NCBI RefSeq assembly: GCF_009931615.1
Contig: NZ_CP046620.1
Location: forward strand, 3,930,759 to 3,994,758
DNA length: 64,000 nt
Direction: 5' to 3'
From: Algicella marina
GTDB taxonomy: Bacteria > Pseudomonadota > Alphaproteobacteria > Rhodobacterales > Rhodobacteraceae
Positions 27,947 through 36,951 of the stretch are shown one piece after another. The stretch's first letter is position 1. Each line of letters starts with the position of its first letter. A program made the position numbers and the translations under genes. The notes under the pieces were generated by a model. It saw nothing but the letters and a program-made list of their open reading frames with translations, was not told where the DNA came from and did no database searches.

Positions 27947-28816
27947 ATGACCACCTTTACGGCGTTGACGACACTTAAGGCACGCGATGCCGCCGAGCGG
28001 CTGGGCGACGCGATGGAACGGCTGGAGCCGGCGCCGACCGGCGTCGGCGTTTTCGAGATCGAGGACGGCAGCGGTACCTGGGAAGTCGGCGGCTATTTCC
28101 TCGAACGTCCCGACACGGCTGCGCTGGCCCTGCTGGCAGCGGTCTTCGGTGCTGCGCCATTTGCCGTCAGCAAGCTGGATGACAGGGACTGGGTTGCGCA
28201 AGTGCGCCGCGAGCTTTCGCCGGTGGAGGCGGGACGGTTCGTCGTCTATGGCTCCCACGACGCGGCGCGCATTCCCGCGCAGAAGATCGGCTTGCAGATC
28301 GAGGCGGCGATGGCCTTTGGCACCGGCCATCATGCGACGACGCAGGGGTGCCTGTTGTCATTGGATGCTCTGATCCGGCAAGGGCGGGTCGCGCGCAACA
28401 CTGCCGACATCGGCTGCGGTACAGGCGTGCTGGCCATGGCTGCGCGGGCGGCGTTTCATCGTGAGGTGATCGCCGCCGACATCGACGGGATCGCAGTGGC
28501 GACGGCGCGGGCCAATATGGTGGCGAACGGGTTTGGCGCGGGTGTGCCCTGTGTACGTGCGCCGGGGTTTCGCAGTGGCGTACTGCGGGCGCGGGCGCCG
28601 TTCGATCTGGTGATGGCCAATATCCTCGCCGGGCCGTTGAAACGGCTGGCGCCTGATATGAGCCTGCACATTGAACCGGGCGGTTTTGCCATCCTGTCGG
28701 GTATTCTCAACAGGCAGGCGGTGTCTGTCGAGAATGTTTACGAGGGCCACGGTTTCGCGGTGCGTCGGCGTCGGCGCATCGGCGAATGGACCACGTTGAC
28801 GCTTGAGCGCGCATGA
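27947..28816 (+). CDS. prmA: Ribosomal protein L11 methyltransferase
   Basis: This 289-residue SAM-dependent methyltransferase modifies ribosomal protein L11. The SAM-binding motif I, DIGCGTGVLAMAA, is preceded by the family segment MAFGTGHHATTQGCL; the catalytic-site block MANILAGPL follows. The N-terminal substrate-recognition domain (about 1-95) is shorter and more divergent than in E. coli, as usual in Rhodobacterales. A terminator-like hairpin lies directly behind it. The gene is dispensable in known species. Confidence 0.92.
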   Translation: MTTFTALTTLKARDAAERLGDAMERLEPAPTGVGVFEIEDGSGTWEVGGYFLERPDTAALALLAAVFGAAPFAVSKLDDRDWVAQVRRELSPVEAGRFVVYGSHDAARIPAQKIGLQIEAAMAFGTGHHATTQGCLLSLDALIRQGRVARNTADIGCGTGVLAMAARAAFHREVIAADIDGIAVATARANMVANGFGAGVPCVRAPGFRSGVLRARAPFDLVMANILAGPLKRLAPDMSLHIEPGGFAILSGILNRQAVSVENVYEGHGFAVRRRRRIGEWTTLTLERA

Positions 28817-28817
28817 A

Positions 28818-28850
28818 AAAGCCCACCCCGGGACTGGCGGAGTGGGCTTT
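28818..28850 (+). terminator. Bidirectional terminator between prmA and the DUF1127 gene
   Basis: AAAGCCCAC and GTGGGCTTT form a 9-bp stem with a 15-base loop. The A-run on one side and T-run on the other make it usable from both strands, fitting its place between convergent genes. Confidence 0.75.
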
Positions 28851-28873
28851 CACACCTGTAATCGGCGAGAATA

Positions 28874-29095
28874 TCAGGCGCGGGCTGCGAGGCCTTGCGA
28901 AAGCTCCGTGATCATGCCGCGTTCCAGACCGATATCGGCCAACTCACGATCGGTCAGACCGGCGAGGGCCTTTTCCGTCTGACGGGTCAGCCACCAGCGG
29001 CGGACGGCTGCATAGAGTTCGTCGGCCAGCGACACGACCTGGTAGACGGTGATTGCGCCGAACGGCGCTGTGCGGGGGGTCTCGATAAGAGCCAT
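28874..29095 (-). CDS. DUF1127 small protein
   Basis: A 73-residue protein whose C-terminal half carries the DUF1127 pattern LTDRELADIGLERGMI. The N-terminal part contains a basic helix with Arg and Trp (VRRWWLTRQ). Proteins of this family are abundant in alphaproteobacteria and have been linked to RNA turnover and nutrient responses, but the role of this member is unknown. The ATG at 29095 gives the usual length; an upstream in-frame start would add a non-conserved tail over the divergent ruvC promoter. Confidence 0.85.
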   Translation of the reverse strand: MALIETPRTAPFGAITVYQVVSLADELYAAVRRWWLTRQTEKALAGLTDRELADIGLERGMITELSQGLAARA

Positions 29096-29356
29096 CGGGG
29101 CATTCCTTGTACTGGCTGAAGTGTTACAATTTACCGGCCGGGGGGCGGTATCGGCTCGGCGCACATATGAGAGTTGCCGGTCCGGCGCAAATGGTATTTT
29201 TGCATGGCTCGCATGCATTTTTTGCAAGAGTCGCAGGGGTTTGGTTAACGGTGTCGTTTTCGGATCGGGCCGTGTCGCGAAAGTGCCTCGTCGATGCCGC
29301 TTGGCGTCTGTTCACCTTTCGTGCTAAGTACAATTCAACGAAAATGTGAGGCAGAT

Positions 29357-29866
29357 ATGCGGGTGATCGGGATCGATCCGGGCTTGAGGCGGATGGGCTG
29401 GGGTATCGTTGATGTCGATGGCCAGAAAACGCGGCATGTCGCCAATGGTGTCTGCACCTCTGCCGGGGGCGATCTGGCAGTGCGATTGTGCGATCTGCAT
29501 CGGCAGTTGACCGAAGTTGTCGCGCGTTATGCGCCGGAGACGGCTGCCGTGGAACATACCTTCGTGAACAAGGATGCCGCGGGCACGCTGAAGCTGGGAC
29601 AGGCGCGCGGGATCGCGTTGCTGGTGCCGGCGCAGGCAGGGCTGGTGGTTGCGGAATATGCTCCAAATGCGGTGAAGAAGGTGGTCGTCGGTGTCGGCCA
29701 CGCGGAAAAGCAGCAGGTAGAGCATATGGTGCGGATGCAGATGCCCGGAATCGATATCGCCGGACCGGATGCGGCGGATGCGCTGGCGATCGCGCTCTGC
29801 CATGCCCACCACGCGCAATTCGCGGGCAAGCTGGATGCTGCGCTGGCCCGGGCGGCTGGCGCATGA
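29357..29866 (+). CDS. ruvC: Holliday junction endonuclease RuvC
   Basis: The 169-residue RuvC resolves Holliday junctions by paired cuts. The four acidic catalytic residues Asp7, Glu66, Asp138 and Asp141 occur at the same positions as in the E. coli enzyme. The ATG at 29357 with GAGG upstream gives the exact N-terminus MRVIGIDPG. The stop overlaps the ruvA start by 4 bp (ATGA). It is the first gene of the ruvCAB block. Confidence 0.97.
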   Translation: MRVIGIDPGLRRMGWGIVDVDGQKTRHVANGVCTSAGGDLAVRLCDLHRQLTEVVARYAPETAAVEHTFVNKDAAGTLKLGQARGIALLVPAQAGLVVAEYAPNAVKKVVVGVGHAEKQQVEHMVRMQMPGIDIAGPDAADALAIALCHAHHAQFAGKLDAALARAAGA

Positions 29867-30540
29867 TCGGCAAGATCACCGGGCGGTTGGACCATTGCGG
29901 GCTGGACTACGCCATGGTCGAGGCCGGGGGGGTCGGCTACGTGCTGCATTGCTCGGAGCGGACGTTGCGAGCGCTGCCCGAGGCAGGATCGTTCGTGGCG
30001 CTGTATACGGAACTGGTGGTGCGGGAAGACCTGATGCAACTCTTCGGGTTCCTGACGCCGGCGGAGAAGGAGTGGCACCGGTTGCTGACCTCAGTGCAGG
30101 GGATCGGGGCAAAGGTGGCGATGGCCATTCTCGGCACGCTGGGACCGGACGGCGTAGGGCGGGCAATCTCGCTGGGTGATGTGGCGGCGGTGAAGGCGGC
30201 ACCGGGTGTCGGGCCAAAGACGGCACAGCGGGTGATTCTGGAACTGAAGGACAAGGCACCGGCAGTGATGGCGCTGGGCGCGAAGGGGGCCGCACCGGCC
30301 ACGGCTGCGGGCGTGCCCGCAGCCCCTGCGGCGGGGCCGCAGGCACCGCAGGATGCGGTGGTGGCCTCTCCGCCTGTTGCCGATGCCGGCATTCAGGCCG
30401 ATGCGCTGTCTGCCCTTGTAAACCTCGGCTATGCGCCCGGTGAGGCGGCCGCTGCGGTGGCAACTGTGGCGGCGGAGGACGGTGCAGAGGTCTCTGCCGT
30501 GATCCGGGATGCACTGCGGCTGCTGGCGCCGAAAGGATAA
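29863..30540 (+). CDS. ruvA: Holliday junction branch migration protein RuvA
   Basis: A 225-residue RuvA, which binds the four-way junction and loads RuvB. Domain I begins [13 protein letters not shown]; domain II has the two helix-hairpin-helix motifs (around [13 protein letters not shown] and [14 protein letters not shown]); a flexible Ala/Pro-rich linker follows; the C-terminal domain III (about 180-225, [16 protein letters not shown]) contacts RuvB. The start overlaps ruvC by 4 bp, and ruvB starts 3 bp after the stop. Confidence 0.97.
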   Translation: MIGKITGRLDHCGLDYAMVEAGGVGYVLHCSERTLRALPEAGSFVALYTELVVREDLMQLFGFLTPAEKEWHRLLTSVQGIGAKVAMAILGTLGPDGVGRAISLGDVAAVKAAPGVGPKTAQRVILELKDKAPAVMALGAKGAAPATAAGVPAAPAAGPQAPQDAVVASPPVADAGIQADALSALVNLGYAPGEAAAAVATVAAEDGAEVSAVIRDALRLLAPKG

Positions 30541-30543
30541 GTG

Positions 30544-31575
30544 ATGAGCGAGCCCGATCCGGACCTGCGTGGGCAGCAGCAGCCACAGGACATTGACCGC
30601 GCGCTCCGGCCGCAGACGCTGGATGCGTTTGTCGGGCAGGCGGAGGCGCGGGCGAACCTGGCGGTGTTCATCGAGTCGGCGCGGCGGCGGGGCGAGGCTA
30701 TGGATCACACGTTGTTTTACGGGCCGCCGGGGCTGGGCAAGACGACGCTGGCCCAAATTGTCAGCCGGGAACTGGGGGTCAACTTCCGGATGACGTCCGG
30801 GCCGGTGCTGGCGAAGGCCGGTGATCTGGCCGCGATCCTGACCAATCTCGAAGCGCGCGACGTGCTGTTTATCGATGAAATTCATCGGCTTAACCCGGTG
30901 GTGGAGGAGGTGCTCTACCCGGCGCTGGAGGATTTCGAGCTGGATCTGGTGATCGGGGAGGGCCCGGCGGCGCGGACGGTGCGGATCGACCTGCAACCCT
31001 TCACGCTGGTGGGCGCGACGACCCGGCTGGGGCTGCTGACGACGCCGCTGCGGGACCGGTTCGGGATACCGACGCGATTGGAATTTTATACGGTAAATGA
31101 ACTGGTTAGCATCGTTTCGCGGGCGGCGCGGCTGTTGAATGCGGAGGCGACGCAGGAGGGTGCGGAGGAGATTGCGCGGCGGGCACGGGGTACGCCGCGG
31201 ATCGCGGGGCGGCTGTTGCGCCGGGTCGTGGACTTCGCGCTGGTGGAGGGTGACGGGCGGATCGACCGGGCGATTGCTGACCGGGCGCTGACGCGACTGG
31301 GGGTGGACGACCTCGGGCTCGACGGGGCCGACAGGCGCTATCTCCTTCTTTTGGCTGAAAATTATGGCGGCGGGCCGGTGGGCGTGGAGACGATCGCGGC
31401 GGCGCTGAGCGAGGCGCGGGACGCGATCGAGGAGGTGATCGAGCCCTACCTGCTGCAACAGGGACTGATCCTGCGCACGCCGCGCGGGCGGATGCTGGGG
31501 CAGAAGGCCTGGGTGCATCTCGGGCTGACGGCCCCGAAACCACCGGGGCAGGGACAGCTTTTCGAGCCGGACTGA
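30544..31575 (+). CDS. ruvB: Holliday junction branch migration ATPase RuvB
   Basis: The 343-residue AAA+ motor has Walker A GPPGLGKT at 60-67, Walker [10 protein letters not shown], sensor 1 at [18 protein letters not shown] with the arginine-finger region, and the C-terminal winged-helix domain. ATG at 30544 is preferred; a GTG codon immediately before it, at 30541, could also serve. It completes ruvCAB and is followed after 65 bp by the unusual membrane protein gene and its repeat array. Confidence 0.97.
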   Translation: MSEPDPDLRGQQQPQDIDRALRPQTLDAFVGQAEARANLAVFIESARRRGEAMDHTLFYGPPGLGKTTLAQIVSRELGVNFRMTSGPVLAKAGDLAAILTNLEARDVLFIDEIHRLNPVVEEVLYPALEDFELDLVIGEGPAARTVRIDLQPFTLVGATTRLGLLTTPLRDRFGIPTRLEFYTVNELVSIVSRAARLLNAEATQEGAEEIARRARGTPRIAGRLLRRVVDFALVEGDGRIDRAIADRALTRLGVDDLGLDGADRRYLLLLAENYGGGPVGVETIAAALSEARDAIEEVIEPYLLQQGLILRTPRGRMLGQKAWVHLGLTAPKPPGQGQLFEPD

Positions 31576-31592
31576 AAACGGCGTTTTTGAAG

Positions 31593-31631
31593 TATGGATT
31601 TGGTATGGGTTCGGTATGGTTTTGGTATGGG
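31593..31631 (+). repeat. Array of three and a half 11-bp repeats, copy 2
   Basis: Units TATGGATTTGG, TATGGGTTCGG and TATGGTTTTGG are followed by a partial TATGGG. The array fills most of the 65-bp gap between ruvB and the next gene and ends 9 bp before that gene's ATG. Two units are identical to units at 9129-9150 but in swapped order. The function is unknown. Confidence 0.85.
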
Positions 31632-31640
31632 TGATTGCAG

Positions 31641-33155
31641 ATGAGCAAAGAGCCGCATTTCGGCACCAGACTTGAGGACTTCGAGCCGCTCTGGCCCGCT
31701 GAAAAGGTGCTGGCCACCTGGGCCTGGACGGGCCTCATCGTGGTCATCGGCAACGACGTCCCGCCCGACCCCGCCCCCCGCAACCGCCGCATCCGCGCCA
31801 GCTTAATCCGCTACCTTGCCCTTGGCGGGTGCGCGGCATGCCGACCGGGGCCGAAGGGCGTGCGGGTGTGGGGTGCGTACATCGATGGCGACGGGCCGGA
31901 ACGGGCAGAGACACGCGGGCTCGACCTTGAAGGCTGCGCGGTGAAGGGTGATCTGCTTCTGGGCTATTGCCGCATCCCCGAAATGATGCTCCTGCGCCGC
32001 GCCAAGCTGCGGCTTCTGAACCTCCAAGGCTCGCACCTCGGGCGGGCGGTGCCGGCAGAGAAGGCCGGCACCGCGCTGTCAGCCGACGGGTTGGACGCTG
32101 CGGGCGGTGTGTTCCTGCGCGGTGCGCACGCCACGGGCGAGGTGCGGCTGCTGGGGGCGAAGCTGGGCGGGAACCTCGAGTGCGATGGTGGGACGATCAC
32201 GGCGGGGGAGAGTGGCAGTGCGCTAAACGCTACCGAGTGCACCGTGACGGGCACGTTTTTCTGGCGGTCCGGCAAAGTGAATGGGGAGGTGCGGCCGGCG
32301 CGGGCCGAGGGTGCGCTGGTGCTGTCCGGTGCGAAAGTCGGACACCTTATTGATGATCAAGCCTCATGGCCCGGCAAGGGCGATCTGAGACTTGACGGGT
32401 TCCGCTATGGCGCAATCACCGGCGGGCCGGTGAGCGCCGAAGCGCGGTTGCGCTGGCTGGACCTGCAGGAGCCTACGAAGGTTGGAGAAGATTTCTGGCC
32501 GCAGCCTTATGAGCAGCTCGCCAAAGTGCTGCGCGAGATGGGGCATCGGAAGGATGCGCGGAAGGTTCTGATCCGGAAGGAAGAGTTGCAGTGGGCGGAT
32601 GACAAGCAGCGGGTTGGCTACCGGGGCTGGGCGCTCTGGTGGCGGAGTGCGTGGGACTGGCTCTTGCGTTGGACCATTGCTTACGGCTACCGACCCTTGC
32701 AGGCGCTTTGGCCACTGGCGGCGATATGGTTTGTCGGTGTGTTGCTTTATTGGACGGCATGGGAAAACGGGGCGTTCAAGCCGAACAATGCCTTCGTACT
32801 GAGGTCGGACGAATGGGTGCTGTGCGCGACAACGCAACCCGACATTGCCAAGCTGTCGGCGGAAGAATTTCAGGAGCGAAGCAGGCGCTGGCAGGGCAAG
32901 GGTTACGCACATCAGGTGGACTGTTTCGAGGATCAGGCCGAGGCGCGAAGCTACCCGGAGTTTCAGTCGGCGCTCTATTCGCTCGATGTGCTGGTGCCGC
33001 TCGTGCATCTGGAGTTGCAGGAATACTGGCTGCCGGACGAGGCGACGACGCTGGGCGCGGTTGCACGAGGGTTCCACTGGGTGCAGATCATCGCGGGATG
33101 GGCGCTTTCGCTGCTTGCCGTTGCAGGGTTTTCCGGGCTGGTGCGCAATGACTGA
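31641..33155 (+). CDS. Unknown protein with beta-helix-like N-terminus and C-terminal membrane segments
   Basis: This 504-residue protein has two parts. Residues about 70-290 contain repeated motifs of the type LDLxGxxVxGDLxL and VRLLGAKLGGNLECDG, resembling a pentapeptide-like or bactofilin-like beta-helix. A linker with QPYEQLAKVLREMGHRKDARKVLIRKEE follows, then membrane segments near 370-385 and 480-500 with the block TIAYGYRPLQALWPL. Similar proteins are often annotated as membrane-associated oxidoreductases without biochemical proof. The ATG at 31641 follows the repeat array and has no good ribosome site. The 5' part is unusually C-rich, unlike the neighbours, which may point to transfer. 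The next gene overlaps it by 8 bp. Confidence 0.75.
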   Translation: MSKEPHFGTRLEDFEPLWPAEKVLATWAWTGLIVVIGNDVPPDPAPRNRRIRASLIRYLALGGCAACRPGPKGVRVWGAYIDGDGPERAETRGLDLEGCAVKGDLLLGYCRIPEMMLLRRAKLRLLNLQGSHLGRAVPAEKAGTALSADGLDAAGGVFLRGAHATGEVRLLGAKLGGNLECDGGTITAGESGSALNATECTVTGTFFWRSGKVNGEVRPARAEGALVLSGAKVGHLIDDQASWPGKGDLRLDGFRYGAITGGPVSAEARLRWLDLQEPTKVGEDFWPQPYEQLAKVLREMGHRKDARKVLIRKEELQWADDKQRVGYRGWALWWRSAWDWLLRWTIAYGYRPLQALWPLAAIWFVGVLLYWTAWENGAFKPNNAFVLRSDEWVLCATTQPDIAKLSAEEFQERSRRWQGKGYAHQVDCFEDQAEARSYPEFQSALYSLDVLVPLVHLELQEYWLPDEATTLGAVARGFHWVQIIAGWALSLLAVAGFSGLVRND

Positions 33156-33795
33156 GGTTTTGACGCCCGAGCGGGTGGCGGGGATGTTCACGCAGTCGGA
33201 TGGGGCGTTTCGGTTTGCGCGGTGGGCGCGGCCGCTGGCGCCGGTGATTTTCGGGACGGATGATGCCTCGCTCGGGCCTTTGAAGGACGGGTTGCGGGTG
33301 GTGGCGAGCCTTGCCGACCTCTCGCTGGTGGAAGCGGACCCGGAGTTTGGCTCCAACTTCATGATGTTCTTCTGCCGGGACTGGGCGGAGTTGCGCGACG
33401 TGCCGGACATGGGACGGATGCTGCCGGATTTCGACGGGCTGATCGGGCGGCTGGAGGCGGCGGGCGCGAACCAGTATCGCCATTTCGCCCATGAGCCGGA
33501 CGGCGCGATCCGGTTCTGTGTCTGCCTGCTGCGGATGGATGCGGCGCTGGCGGCGATGCCGGCGGAGGATCTGGCGCAATTACAGGCGGCGCGCAGCCTG
33601 CTGTTGTGGTCCGATACGGCGTTTCGCGACCGCAGCCCGCTGGCGCAGGTGCCGGCGGGGACGATCGTGGCGCCGGATGTGGCGGCGCTGATCCGGGCGG
33701 GGTATGACCGGGCGCTGCCGGACGCGAGCGACGACCCGGCGCTGGCGTACCGGCTGGCGGCGCGGGCGGGGCTGCTTCTGGGAGATCTGGCATGA
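33148..33795 (+). CDS. Hypothetical protein between the beta-helix protein and ybgC
   Basis: A 215-residue soluble protein without signal peptide or membrane segment, rich in Ala, Leu and Asp. I do not recognise a family; a block EADPEFGSNFMMFFCRDWAEL near residues 60-80 may be a conserved core. Its ATG lies inside the end of the preceding gene (8-bp overlap) and its stop overlaps ybgC by 4 bp, so it is probably translated as part of the tol block. Similar hypothetical genes may occur at this place in relatives, but that is not verifiable here. Confidence 0.7.
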   Translation: MTEVLTPERVAGMFTQSDGAFRFARWARPLAPVIFGTDDASLGPLKDGLRVVASLADLSLVEADPEFGSNFMMFFCRDWAELRDVPDMGRMLPDFDGLIGRLEAAGANQYRHFAHEPDGAIRFCVCLLRMDAALAAMPAEDLAQLQAARSLLLWSDTAFRDRSPLAQVPAGTIVAPDVAALIRAGYDRALPDASDDPALAYRLAARAGLLLGDLA

Positions 33796-34193
33796 CGCAT
33801 CGAATGAGCCTGCGTGTCTATTACGAGGACACGGACATGGCGGGGATCGTATATTACGCCAACTACCTGAAGTTCCTGGAGCGGGGGCGTTCGGATGCGG
33901 TACGGGAGGTTGGCTGCGACCAGCTGGACATGCGCGACCGGCTGGGGATCGTGTTCGTGGTGCGACGGGTGGAGATCGACTATCTGGCCCCGGCGCGGAT
34001 GGACGACGTACTGGTGGTGGAAACGGTGACGTCGAAGCTGGGCGGGGCGACAATGGTGATGGACCAGCGGGTGCTGCGAGGGGAAACGGTGCTGGTGGCG
34101 GCGTCGGTGAAGGTGGCGATCATGAGCCTTGGCGGGCGGCCCGCGCGGCTTCCGGCGGAAATTCGCCAGCAACTTGCCACACTGATGGAATAG
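33792..34193 (+). CDS. ybgC: Tol-Pal-associated acyl-CoA thioesterase
   Basis: The 133-residue YbgC is a hot-dog-fold thioesterase, always found with tol-pal genes. The active-site motif YYEDTDMAGIVYYANYLKF is intact, with the catalytic Asp at 15. It hydrolyses acyl-CoA or acyl-ACP in known species and is thought to interact with phospholipid synthesis. It overlaps the preceding gene by 4 bp and precedes tolQ by 142 bp. Confidence 0.94.
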   Translation: MTHRMSLRVYYEDTDMAGIVYYANYLKFLERGRSDAVREVGCDQLDMRDRLGIVFVVRRVEIDYLAPARMDDVLVVETVTSKLGGATMVMDQRVLRGETVLVAASVKVAIMSLGGRPARLPAEIRQQLATLME

Positions 34194-34335
34194 ACGTGGC
34201 AGGGTTGCCCGGTATTGCCTTCTCTTGTGGACATTTCAGCGTATTTTCGACACAAACCGACTTTAGTAGGCTATCATAGGCCTCAAGCTGGCATGAATGA
34301 CCGGCGTTGCGGCAGTACGCGAGAGAGCAGGCAGT

Positions 34336-35040
34336 ATGGAAACGGAAGCACTCGGCGCAGCGAGCGAACTTGATTTTTCGCTTTTGGCGCTTTTTTTGCG
34401 GGCCACGATCACCGTAAAGATCGTGATGGTCATCCTGATCGTCGCCTCGATCTGGTCCTGGGCGATCATCATCCAGAAGCATATCACCTATCGGCGCGCG
34501 CGGGCGGATGCGGACAGTTTCGAGGATGCCTTCTGGTCCGGGCAGGCGCTGGATCAGGTTTACGAGGAAATCAGCGATGATCCGCGTGGCGGATCGGAGA
34601 AGGTCTTTGTCGCCGGCATGAAGGAATGGCGGCGATCGCTGAGCACGGATGCGCGGATGATCGCGGGGGCCGAGGCGCGGATCGACCGGGCGATGAACGT
34701 GGCGATCGGGCGCGAGAGCGACGATATCGCCAAGGGGCTGGGCTTCCTGGCAACGGTGGGGTCGATCTCTCCGTTCGTGGGGCTGTTCGGGACGGTCTGG
34801 GGCATCAAGTATGCCTTCGAGGAAATCGCGATCCAGCAGTCCACGAACCTCGCCGTTGTGGCGCCGGGGATCGCCGAGGCGCTGCTGGCGACGGCGCTTG
34901 GCCTGCTGGCGGCGATTCCGGCGGTGGTGTTCTACAACAAGCTGTCCGGCGATGCGGACAGGCTGAATGCGCGGCATGAAGCCTTTGCCGACGAGTTCTC
35001 GATGATCCTGTCCCGTCAGATCGAAGTGTCGGAGGACTGA
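34336..35040 (+). CDS. tolQ: Tol-Pal system protein TolQ
   Basis: A 234-residue inner membrane protein of the proton channel that energises Tol-Pal during cell constriction. Three membrane segments are seen: about 20-40, 140-165 and 175-200. The conserved GSISPFVGLFGTVWGIKYAF segment and the LLATALGLLAAIPAVVFYNKL segment are intact. The ATG at 34336 gives the usual start. tolR follows after 3 bp. Confidence 0.95.
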   Translation: METEALGAASELDFSLLALFLRATITVKIVMVILIVASIWSWAIIIQKHITYRRARADADSFEDAFWSGQALDQVYEEISDDPRGGSEKVFVAGMKEWRRSLSTDARMIAGAEARIDRAMNVAIGRESDDIAKGLGFLATVGSISPFVGLFGTVWGIKYAFEEIAIQQSTNLAVVAPGIAEALLATALGLLAAIPAVVFYNKLSGDADRLNARHEAFADEFSMILSRQIEVSED

Positions 35041-35043
35041 GCC

Positions 35044-35538
<495 letters not shown>

Positions 35539-35544
35539 CGCGGG

Positions 35545-36846
35545 ATGAAGACAGGGTTTGCCATATCAGGGGGGGCGCATGCGGTATTTCTGCTGATCGC
35601 GGCCTTCGGCTTGCCCTGGCTGGACCCGCATGAGCAGAAGCAGGAGACGGTAACCACCGTCGAGCTTATTGACGCCTCCGAGTTCAACCAGCCGCCGCCG
35701 AGTGCGCCGGAAGTGGCGCCCGACATCGCGATGACCGAGTTCGAGACCATGGAAATACCGAGCTTCGAGGATGAGTTCGACGTCGAGGTGGCCGAGGCAG
35801 ATGTGGCACCGGAGGAAACGGTTCAGGACTATGTCGAGGACCCGTCGGAGCAGGACAAGGCGGCCGATCTGTCGGCGTTGCTGGAGGCGCTGGCCCAACC
35901 GGAAGTAGCTGTGGACGTGGGCGAGATCGAGGAAGTGGCGGATACGCAGATCGCGACGAACATGCCCGCGACCTCTATTCCCTCGGCACCGCGGGCGCCT
36001 TCGCGTCCGACACCCTCGCTGCCGGGAGCAAGCAGTTCAAACGCGCCTCCACGCTCGCCGGGATTGCCGCCGCCGCCGAAGGAATCTTCGCCGAAGATCG
36101 ACACATCTTCCGACACGCCAAAAGAGGAAGATCCGGTCGAGGAGCAACCTGAAGAGACACCGGTGGCTGAGGAGCAACCGGAGGAGACGCCGGAAGAGGT
36201 GGTCGAGGACCAGCCCGAAGAGCCGACACCCGAAGAGTTGGAAGCGCAGCAGCTTGCCTCTGTCCGCCCGCGGGTAAAACCGCGTGATTTCGAAAAGGTG
36301 GTCTCTGCGCAGGAACAGATCGCGGCGGTGATGGCCGAGGCGGCAAGGATCAAGGCGGAGCAGGAAGCGGCGGCAGCGGCGGAGGCCGAGGCTGCGCAAC
36401 AGGCGGAGCAGGAAACGGCGGATGCCGAAGCGAAGGCGATTGCCGATGCGCTGAAGCAGGCGGAGGCCGAAGCCGAGGCACAGGCTGCTGCGGCGGCGGC
36501 GCGGGATGTGCCTTTGGGGCCGCCGATCAACTCCGTCGACAGTAGCGCCTTTTTCGCACGTATCGCCGATTGCTGGGTCTTCGATCCCGGAACCGCGAAT
36601 GCCAACCAGATCGTTTTCACGCTGCGGTTCGCGCTGGAGCCGGACGGTTCCGTGGTGGGTGGCAGCGTGGAGGTGGTCGAACCCTCGGACTGGCGCAAAC
36701 CGGGTCTGGAGCAGGCGGTGACATCGGCCATTCGCGCGGTGAACCGTTGCGGCAACAAGAACATGATCCTGCCGGCAGAGAGCTATGGCCGCTGGCAGAA
36801 CGCACAGTTGACGTTCGATCCGAGACGGAAGGCACTTTCCTGGTAA
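35545..36846 (+). CDS. tolA: Tol-Pal system protein TolA
   Basis: The 433-residue protein spans the periplasm and links the inner membrane motor to Pal. Residues 5-25 form the membrane anchor. Then come an acidic region, a Pro/Ser-rich region (about 140-185), a section with imperfect Gln-Pro-Glu-Glu repeats (195-230), a long Ala/Glu/Lys/Gln helix (about 252-320), and the C-terminal globular domain (about 325-433) with two or more cysteines. The acidic/proline insert is longer than in enteric TolA. Part of one tolQRA unit; a candidate promoter for tolB follows. Confidence 0.92.
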   Translation: MKTGFAISGGAHAVFLLIAAFGLPWLDPHEQKQETVTTVELIDASEFNQPPPSAPEVAPDIAMTEFETMEIPSFEDEFDVEVAEADVAPEETVQDYVEDPSEQDKAADLSALLEALAQPEVAVDVGEIEEVADTQIATNMPATSIPSAPRAPSRPTPSLPGASSSNAPPRSPGLPPPPKESSPKIDTSSDTPKEEDPVEEQPEETPVAEEQPEETPEEVVEDQPEEPTPEELEAQQLASVRPRVKPRDFEKVVSAQEQIAAVMAEAARIKAEQEAAAAAEAEAAQQAEQETADAEAKAIADALKQAEAEAEAQAAAAAARDVPLGPPINSVDSSAFFARIADCWVFDPGTANANQIVFTLRFALEPDGSVVGGSVEVVEPSDWRKPGLEQAVTSAIRAVNRCGNKNMILPAESYGRWQNAQLTFDPRRKALSW

Positions 36847-36893
36847 GGTGAGTGCCAAAGGGGCGGAGAGCAGGCAAAGCTTCGCTGACAGAG

Positions 36894-36923
36894 TTGACCC
36901 GGACAGAATGACGCTCAGATAAC
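36894..36923 (+). promoter_or_regulatory. Candidate tolB promoter
   Basis: TTGACC and GATAAC, separated by 18 bp, resemble -35 and -10 elements. They lie in the 105-bp gap between tolA and tolB, 29 bp before the tolB start. Confidence 0.4.
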
Positions 36924-36951
36924 AAGGCGCGAGAGCAGGAGTGGGGAAGAC

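Noticed and set aside
32364..34172. A 602-codon open frame antisense to the beta-helix protein and ybgC
   Set aside because: Composition and lack of motifs show a shadow frame.
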